NCBI GenBank assembly: GCA_022561355.1
Contig: JADFRJ010000075.1
Location: forward strand, 1 to 9,774
Length of the DNA stretch: 9,774 nucleotides
Direction of reading: 5' to 3'
Source: Chloroflexota bacterium
GTDB taxonomy: Bacteria; Chloroflexota; Dehalococcoidia; DSTF01; RBG-16-68-14
Shown in pieces: positions 6,258 to 9,774 of this stretch. The notes beneath the pieces were generated by a model that made no database searches, was not told the origin of the DNA, and saw only the letters and a list, made by a program, of their open reading frames with translations. The translations under genes and the position numbers were made by a program. Positions within the stretch are counted from its first letter, which is position 1. Each line of letters opens with the position of its first letter.

Positions 6258-7289
6258 ATGCAAGAATCCGATTCCCCAAAGCTGTATAACGTCGCCATCG
6301 TCGGCGCCACGGGCGTGGTCGGCCAGCAGCTCCTGCGCATCCTGACGACGCGCAGCTTCCCGCTAGGTAACCTGACGCTATTCGCCAGCAGGCGGTCAGC
6401 CGGAAAGAAGATCACGTTCGGCGAGACGGAGATCGAGGTCGAAGAGATCGGTCCGCGCTCGTTTCGTGGCGTAGACCTCGTGTTCATCTCGGCCACCGAC
6501 GAGATCAGCCGTTCCGTTGGCCAGGCGGCCGCGAAAGCCGGCGCCGTCGTGATCGACGACAGTGGCGTCTGGCGGATGGAGGCGAACGTGCCCCTCGTCG
6601 TGCCAGAAGTGAACCCGGGCGACGTTGCCCACCATGAGGGCATCCTGGCGATCCCGAACTGCGCCACCACACCGATCGTGATGGCGCTCTGGCCACTGCA
6701 CAAGGTCAACCCGGTGAAGCGCGTCGTTGTGGCTACCTACCAGTCCGTCTCTGGCACCGGCAGAGCCGCGGTGAAAGAGCTGGCGGAGCAGACGCGGCGC
6801 GTCCTCCAGAATCAGCGGGCCGCCCCGCACGTCTATCCGCACCAGATCGCGAACAACGTACTGCCGGAGATCGGCTCGTTCAAGGACGACGGCTACACAA
6901 GCGAAGAGTGGAAGGTGGCGGTCGAGACGCGCAAGATCATGCACGAACCGGAGCTTGCCATCTCGGCGACCTGCGTGCGTGTGCCCGTCTACGTGGGCCA
7001 CTGCGCCGCCGTCCACGCCGAGTTCACCAGCCCAATGGATGCCGAGCGGGCCCAGGCGCTTCTGCTGGAGGCGCCCGGCATCACCGTCCAAGACGACACC
7101 TCGATCAGCCTCTATCCACAGCCCAAGACATCCGCGGGACGGGATGAAGTCTTCGTCGGCCGCATCAGGCAGGACAGCTCGCACCCCAACGGCCTCGTCT
7201 TCTGGGCCGTCTGCGACAACCTGCGCAAGGGCGCCGCGCTCAACGCGCTCCAGATCGCCGAGGAGATGATCTCCCAGGGCGTGATCTAG
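6258..7289 (+). CDS. asd: Aspartate-semialdehyde dehydrogenase
   Basis: This 343-residue cytosolic enzyme reduces aspartyl-4-phosphate to aspartate 4-semialdehyde with NADPH, the branch-point step towards lysine/diaminopimelate, threonine and methionine. The nucleotide-binding loop is GATGVVG (16-22), and the IDDSGVWRM segment follows. The active-site cysteine is Cys135 in IPNCATTP. Gln162 (TYQSVSGTG), Arg241 and His248 (RVPVYVGH) complete the catalytic and substrate-binding set. The length and short insertions fit the Gram-positive/archaeal-like shorter ASADH group rather than the longer enterobacterial one. The ATG at 6258 was chosen: it has AGGAG (6249-6253) 4 bases before it, and the upstream ATGs fall in the promoter. 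Its neighbour dapA uses its product, so the pair forms a lysine/peptidoglycan precursor module. Confidence 0.96.
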   Translation: MQESDSPKLYNVAIVGATGVVGQQLLRILTTRSFPLGNLTLFASRRSAGKKITFGETEIEVEEIGPRSFRGVDLVFISATDEISRSVGQAAAKAGAVVIDDSGVWRMEANVPLVVPEVNPGDVAHHEGILAIPNCATTPIVMALWPLHKVNPVKRVVVATYQSVSGTGRAAVKELAEQTRRVLQNQRAAPHVYPHQIANNVLPEIGSFKDDGYTSEEWKVAVETRKIMHEPELAISATCVRVPVYVGHCAAVHAEFTSPMDAERAQALLLEAPGITVQDDTSISLYPQPKTSAGRDEVFVGRIRQDSSHPNGLVFWAVCDNLRKGAALNALQIAEEMISQGVI

Positions 7290-7290
7290 A

Positions 7291-7350
7291 GGCGCCCTGT
7301 CTCAGGGCGCCCCGCGTCGAGGCGCGAACGCCTCGCGTTCGAGGCGCCTC
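7291..7350 (+). terminator. Tandem GC-rich hairpins between asd and dapA
   Basis: Two base pairs after the asd stop, GGCGCCCTG (7291-7299) pairs perfectly with CAGGGCGCC (7303-7311) around a TCT loop, a 9-bp stem. The next segment can fold in two ways: CGAGGCG/CGCCTCG (7318-7324 with 7329-7335), or a longer stem of GAGGCGC (7319-7325) with GCGCCTC (7344-7350) continued inward by GAACGC (7326-7331) with GCGTTC (7335-7340) and a 3-base bulge. No U-tract follows, so it may slow, stabilise or end the asd transcript rather than act as a classical terminator. Confidence 0.5.
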
Positions 7351-7358
7351 ATCCCCTC

Positions 7359-7367
7359 TGGTATAAT
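7359..7367 (+). promoter_or_regulatory. Perfect extended -10 promoter for dapA
   Basis: TGG plus TATAAT (7362-7367) is an exact extended -10 element. No -35 is visible, which is expected for extended -10 promoters. The start would be near 7374, giving a leader of about 18 bases before the ATG at 7392. dapA can therefore be transcribed independently of asd. Confidence 0.7.
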
Positions 7368-7391
7368 TCGCACACCGGCGCTGGTGCCGTC

Positions 7392-8288
7392 ATGACAGAA
7401 CTAGGACGCCTGTTCACAGCAATGGTCACACCCTTCGCCGAGGACGGCGGGGTGGACTACGCGGGCGCTCAGCGGCTCGCGCTGGCCCTGCTCGAATCCG
7501 GCTCCGACGGCCTCGTCGTCGCCGGGACGACAGGGGAAGCGCCTACGCTCAGCCAGGGTGAGAAGCTCAGCCTCTTCGCTGCGGTCAAGCAGGCTGTGGG
7601 CGATCGCGGCGCCGTCATCGCCAACACGGGTACGCACAACACCCGGGCCAGCGTCGACCTCACACGTGAGGCCGAAGCCACCGGCGTCGACGGCATCCTC
7701 GCGGTTACGCCCTACTACAACAAGCCCACGCAGGAGGGCCTGTTCCGTCACTTCGAGGCGATTGCCGCGGCGACGCGCCTCCCCGTCATCATGTACAACG
7801 TGCCGAGCCGGACGAGCGTCAACATGACAGCCGACACGGCGATCCGCCTCTCCCACGTCCGCAACATCGCGGGCACGAAGGAGGCCAGCGGCGATCTGGA
7901 CCAGATCAAGCGCATCATCACCGAATCCGCGGACGGGTTCCTGGTCTGGAGCGGCTCCGATGAGGACACGCTCGCGATCGTCGCGGCGGGAGGCTACGGC
8001 GCCGTAGGGGTGATTTCGCATCTCGTCGGGCAACAGGTCTCGTCGATGATCGAACTGGCCGCTACGGACAAGACTGACGAAGCGCAGGCCATCCATGACG
8101 GGCTCGTGCCGCTCATCAAGGCGATCTTCACGGTCTCCAACCCGATCCCGCTCAAGTACGCGATGAACCAGATCGGCTTCCATGTGGGCGGCCTCCGGCT
8201 CCCCCTGTGCGAGCCCGATGACGAGATTGGCGCGGAGATCATGGCGGAAGTGCGCCGCCACACGATCGATTTGGCGGTCGCCGTCTAG
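7392..8288 (+). CDS. dapA: 4-hydroxy-tetrahydrodipicolinate synthase
   Basis: This 298-residue TIM-barrel enzyme of the class I DHDPS/NAL family condenses pyruvate with aspartate 4-semialdehyde in the first committed step of diaminopimelate and lysine synthesis. Motifs in order are GTTGEAPTLS with Thr46-Thr47, the TPYYNKP segment with Tyr108, the proton-relay Tyr135 in MYNVPSRTS, Arg140 for the aldehyde carboxylate, and the Schiff-base Lys163 in GTKEASGD. All match the E. coli set at near-identical spacing, so DapA is favoured over related aldolases, also because asd lies just upstream. The leader lacks a Shine-Dalgarno sequence and is only about 18 bases long. No lysine riboswitch fits in the space. 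The TAG stop overlaps the stop of the patatin gene on the other strand. Confidence 0.96.
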   Translation: MTELGRLFTAMVTPFAEDGGVDYAGAQRLALALLESGSDGLVVAGTTGEAPTLSQGEKLSLFAAVKQAVGDRGAVIANTGTHNTRASVDLTREAEATGVDGILAVTPYYNKPTQEGLFRHFEAIAAATRLPVIMYNVPSRTSVNMTADTAIRLSHVRNIAGTKEASGDLDQIKRIITESADGFLVWSGSDEDTLAIVAAGGYGAVGVISHLVGQQVSSMIELAATDKTDEAQAIHDGLVPLIKAIFTVSNPIPLKYAMNQIGFHVGGLRLPLCEPDDEIGAEIMAEVRRHTIDLAVAV

Positions 8289-8300
8289 GCCAAGACGGCG
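8279..8300. terminator. Hairpin over the overlapping stop codons of dapA and the patatin gene
   Basis: CGCCGTCT (8279-8286) pairs perfectly with AGACGGCG (8293-8300) around AGGCCA, an 8-bp stem. It contains the CTAG in which both convergent stop codons lie. The arms also encode the last residues of each protein. With no room between the genes, it could act as a bidirectional 3'-end structure. There is no U-tract on either side. Confidence 0.35.
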
Positions 8301-9187
8301 TCACCGGTCGGAATCGACAGCTCCTCGGTGAACGTCCCCGGCTGCAGACGGCCCTTGGCATCGAAGCACTCTTCGAGGATCCGCTCAGCGTACGCTTCGC
8401 CCTGCTCCAGCAAACGTGATGCCTGACTCAGGTCGCCAACGCCAGGGCCATGGTCGATCCGCGGCTGAAGGAGCGCGATCTGTGCCTTCTTGCCAAGCAA
8501 GTGCATGTCATGGTCCACGCGCTCACGCAGGACGATTTCGACCGTCCGCGTCACCACGTCCATCACGTTGGACGGATCCGGCACCTCGAAGCAATGCGAG
8601 AGGTCGATCGCCAGGATCTCTTTCGCGCCGGCTTCAACAGCGGTCTCTAAGTCTAGGTTCGCTGTCACGCCACCGTCCACGTAGAAGTCTCCCTCGATCT
8701 CGACCGGGCTGAAGATGCCCGGTATCGCCGATGATGCCAGCACCGCCTGCGACACGCTTCCCTCGCTGAACACGTGCTTCCGGGCCGTGGCCAGGTTGGT
8801 CGCGGCGATGTACAGGGGCACCTCCGTCGCGGAAAAGTCGTCGATCACGATGTGTTCAGCGATCAGCTTCTGGAGGAAGTCGTTCTTCACCAAGTAGAGC
8901 TTTCGCGACGCTATCCGCAGCGCGACGCGCACCGGGTTGATCCTGAGATAGTGCTCGTCTTGTAAGTTTTGCCAGACGTTCGCCAGCATCTCGCCGCCCG
9001 TCTCGCCGGGGTGGAACGCCAGGAAGGCGGCGTTGAGCGCGCCCACGCTGGTCCCAACGATGCGCGAAGGGCGAAAGCCGCGCCGCGTCAGCACGCGAAG
9101 AATGCCTGCCTGGAGGGCGCCCATCGCGCCTCCGCCACTGAGCACCAGCGCCGGCTCTTCATGATGGCCGTTACGCTTGAACCACAT
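8285..9187 (-). CDS. Patatin-like phospholipase (serine lipid acyl hydrolase)
   Basis: This 300-residue protein has the full patatin catalytic set: the oxyanion loop GGGAMG (18-23), the nucleophile elbow GTSVGA with Ser47, and the Asp of the Ser-Asp dyad in VDGGV (Asp171). The FSEGSVSQAVLASSAIPGIF stretch before the DGG motif is also typical, where the short side chains pack near the active site. Such bacterial proteins, often called RssA-like or NTE-like, hydrolyse acyl groups from phospholipids or lysophospholipids. There is no signal peptide, so it probably acts in the cytoplasm or at the inner membrane face. A polar C-terminal tail follows the core. The ATG at 9187 has AGGA three bases upstream and a TATGTT box (9209-9204 on the minus strand) at -10 distance, giving a very short leader. 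It overlaps dapA by four bases at the stop. Confidence 0.92.
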   Translation of the reverse strand: MWFKRNGHHEEPALVLSGGGAMGALQAGILRVLTRRGFRPSRIVGTSVGALNAAFLAFHPGETGGEMLANVWQNLQDEHYLRINPVRVALRIASRKLYLVKNDFLQKLIAEHIVIDDFSATEVPLYIAATNLATARKHVFSEGSVSQAVLASSAIPGIFSPVEIEGDFYVDGGVTANLDLETAVEAGAKEILAIDLSHCFEVPDPSNVMDVVTRTVEIVLRERVDHDMHLLGKKAQIALLQPRIDHGPGVGDLSQASRLLEQGEAYAERILEECFDAKGRLQPGTFTEELSIPTGDAVLA

Positions 9188-9357
9188 CTGTCCTAATTAA
9201 CGTAACATAGGCCGGTGCATATCGGAGATGACCACCTTGCGCCCGGCTCCAGCGCGGAAGCTAGGACCGTAAAGGAGGGTGAAGATCCGCTGCGTTACCG
9301 CTTCGAGAACCGCCTCTCGTTAGGAGCCTAATCGTCGGGCGGCAGACGACGCCCCAG

Positions 9358-9386
9358 TTGACGCGCTGCCTGCGGCGAGGTATCAT
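9358..9386 (+). promoter_or_regulatory. csoR operon promoter
   Basis: TTGACG (9358-9363, five of six) and TATCAT (9381-9386, five of six) are separated by exactly 17 bases, the clearest two-box promoter in the window. Transcription should begin near 9393, inside the operator that follows, so a bound repressor would block initiation. TATAGA at 9390-9395 is a less likely alternative -10. Confidence 0.75.
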
Positions 9387-9389
9387 AGG

Positions 9390-9414
9390 TATAGACCCCT
9401 ACCCAGGGGGTATG
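9390..9414 (+). promoter_or_regulatory. CsoR operator (copper-responsive repressor site)
   Basis: The interval contains TACCCAGGGGGTATG (9400-9414) preceded by TATAGACCCC (9390-9399), a pseudo-palindrome of C- and G-tracts bounded by TA steps. Known CsoR sites have this TACCC-GGGGGTA character. It overlaps the expected start point (about 9393) of the csoR promoter and lies just before the SD. This suggests autoregulation: apo-CsoR binds, and Cu(I) releases it and turns on the operon. Confidence 0.7.
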
Positions 9415-9430
9415 GGTTAGGAGGAAGCAA

Positions 9431-9697
9431 ATGCAATCTACAACCAGCAAAGAGGCGCTCAAGCGTCTCAACTACATTGAAGGGCATCTGGGCGGCGTCC
9501 GGCGAATGATTGAGCAGGACACCTACTGCGTCGACGTCCTCAAACAGACCTACGCCGTGCGACGAGCGATCGAAAAGCTAGAGGGTATTCTGCTGGACGG
9601 CCACCTCCACACCTGTGTTATCGAAGGCGTCAAGGAGGGCCGGGACGAGCAGGTGATCGGTGAGCTGCTGGAGCTGTACGAGCTAGCGAACAAGTAG
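9431..9697 (+). CDS. csoR: Copper-sensing transcriptional repressor CsoR
   Basis: This 88-residue all-helical repressor belongs to the CsoR/RcnR family. The family signature RLNYIEGHLGGVRRMIEQDTYC opens the protein. The Cu(I) ligands are Cys33, His58 and Cys62, with the same spacings (25 and 4) as Cys36-His61-Cys65 of the Mycobacterium tuberculosis protein. The second-shell Tyr32 and Glu78 match its Tyr35 and Glu81. This C-H-C set favours copper over nickel/cobalt (RcnR), formaldehyde (FrmR) or persulfide (CstR) sensing. The ATG at 9431 has AGGAGG (9419-9424) at ideal spacing. An operator-like site lies upstream, and an HMA-domain gene starts 7 bp downstream with its SD overlapping the csoR stop. 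It therefore heads a copper-export operon that it most likely represses. Confidence 0.94.
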   Translation: MQSTTSKEALKRLNYIEGHLGGVRRMIEQDTYCVDVLKQTYAVRRAIEKLEGILLDGHLHTCVIEGVKEGRDEQVIGELLELYELANK

Positions 9698-9704
9698 GAT
9701 TCCA

Positions 9705-9774
9705 ATGACAACTGAAACCAAAGAACAAGAGCAGGAGCAGGTCACCCAGACGTTTGCCGTCAAGGGCATGACCT
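9705..9774 (+). CDS. Heavy-metal-binding protein, probably CopA-type copper ATPase, N-terminal fragment
   Basis: Only 23 codons and one extra base are in the window. After a hydrophilic Glu/Gln-rich leader (MTTETKEQEQEQVTQ) the sequence reads TFAVKGMT and is cut at the next codon, whose first base is T, consistent with Cys. F-x-V-x-GMTC is the start of an HMA domain, the Cu(I)-binding module of copper-exporting P1B ATPases and of CopZ-like chaperones. The ATG at 9705 has AGGA (9696-9699) five bases upstream, overlapping the csoR stop, so it is translated from the same mRNA. Its place behind csoR favours the ATPase, but a small chaperone is equally compatible with what is visible. Confidence 0.75.
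   Translation, partial: MTTETKEQEQEQVTQTFAVKGMT

Noticed and set aside
7290..7391. Lysine riboswitch or T-box controlling dapA
   Set aside because: The promoter sits after the hairpins, leaving a leader of about 18 bases, far too short for either aptamer; no conserved core is seen.
6396..8261. Minus-strand open frames opposite asd (6396-7184) and dapA (7401-8261)
   Set aside because: Both are antisense shadows in high-GC coding sequence, with no motifs and no plausible initiation sites.
1658..9209. TATGTTACGTT found at 1658-1668 (plus) and 9209-9199 (minus), with CATAGGCC near both
   Set aside because: Many 11-base matches are expected by chance between two places in a window this size, and the first copy lies on a start codon; no shared regulator can be argued from two sites.
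1..9774. Defence island, prophage, IS element or CRISPR array
   Set aside because: All sizeable genes but one are recognisable as metabolic, transport, hydrolase, signalling or copper-response proteins; no transposase, integrase, nuclease, direct-repeat array or target-site duplication was seen.

Overview
This is an ordinary-looking chromosomal segment of a GC-rich bacterium. It is densely packed with housekeeping and accessory metabolic genes on both strands. Several genes have short, sometimes SD-less leaders with strong -10 boxes. A palindromic repeat of a kind common in Chloroflexota-type genomes lies at about 3511-3540. The gene set and codon use would suit Chloroflexota (Dehalococcoidia-like), but this assignment is tentative; no rRNA or tRNA is present to anchor it. 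I see no IS element, CRISPR array, tRNA, phage gene or recognisable defence system.

Layout, left to right. Positions 1-261 hold the C-terminal end of an HD-GYP signalling protein. It converges on a membrane cation exchanger of the CaCA type (321-1631, minus), with two hairpins between them. The exchanger is divergent, across only 27 bp, from a membrane-anchored alpha/beta hydrolase (1659-2597, plus). Next comes an unrecognised membrane-anchored protein (2720-3364) whose stop overlaps the start of a 34-codon signal-peptide-like ORF (3361-3465). A strong hairpin terminator and a REP-like palindrome separate this pair from two minus-strand genes: a zinc-dependent medium-chain dehydrogenase (3547-4662) and an enoyl-CoA hydratase/isomerase (4833-5630). 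The dehydrogenase has its own TTGACA promoter.

The right half reads mostly plus. A DUF402 protein (5707-6180) is followed by asd (6258-7289) and dapA (7392-8288), two consecutive enzymes of diaminopimelate/lysine synthesis; asd makes the aldehyde that dapA condenses with pyruvate. Each has its own recognisable promoter, so they are neighbours rather than a strictly co-transcribed pair. A patatin-like phospholipase (8285-9187, minus) converges on dapA so tightly that the two stop codons share one CTAG, inside a hairpin.

The window ends in a copper-response operon. A textbook promoter is overlapped by a G/C-tract operator, followed by csoR with the full Cys-His-Cys copper site. The first 23 codons of a heavy-metal-binding protein, probably a CopA-type ATPase, begin 7 bp after the csoR stop.

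I found no clearly new system. The best candidates for something undescribed are the coupled hypothetical pair at 2720-3465 and the compact bidirectional control and termination structures at gene junctions.
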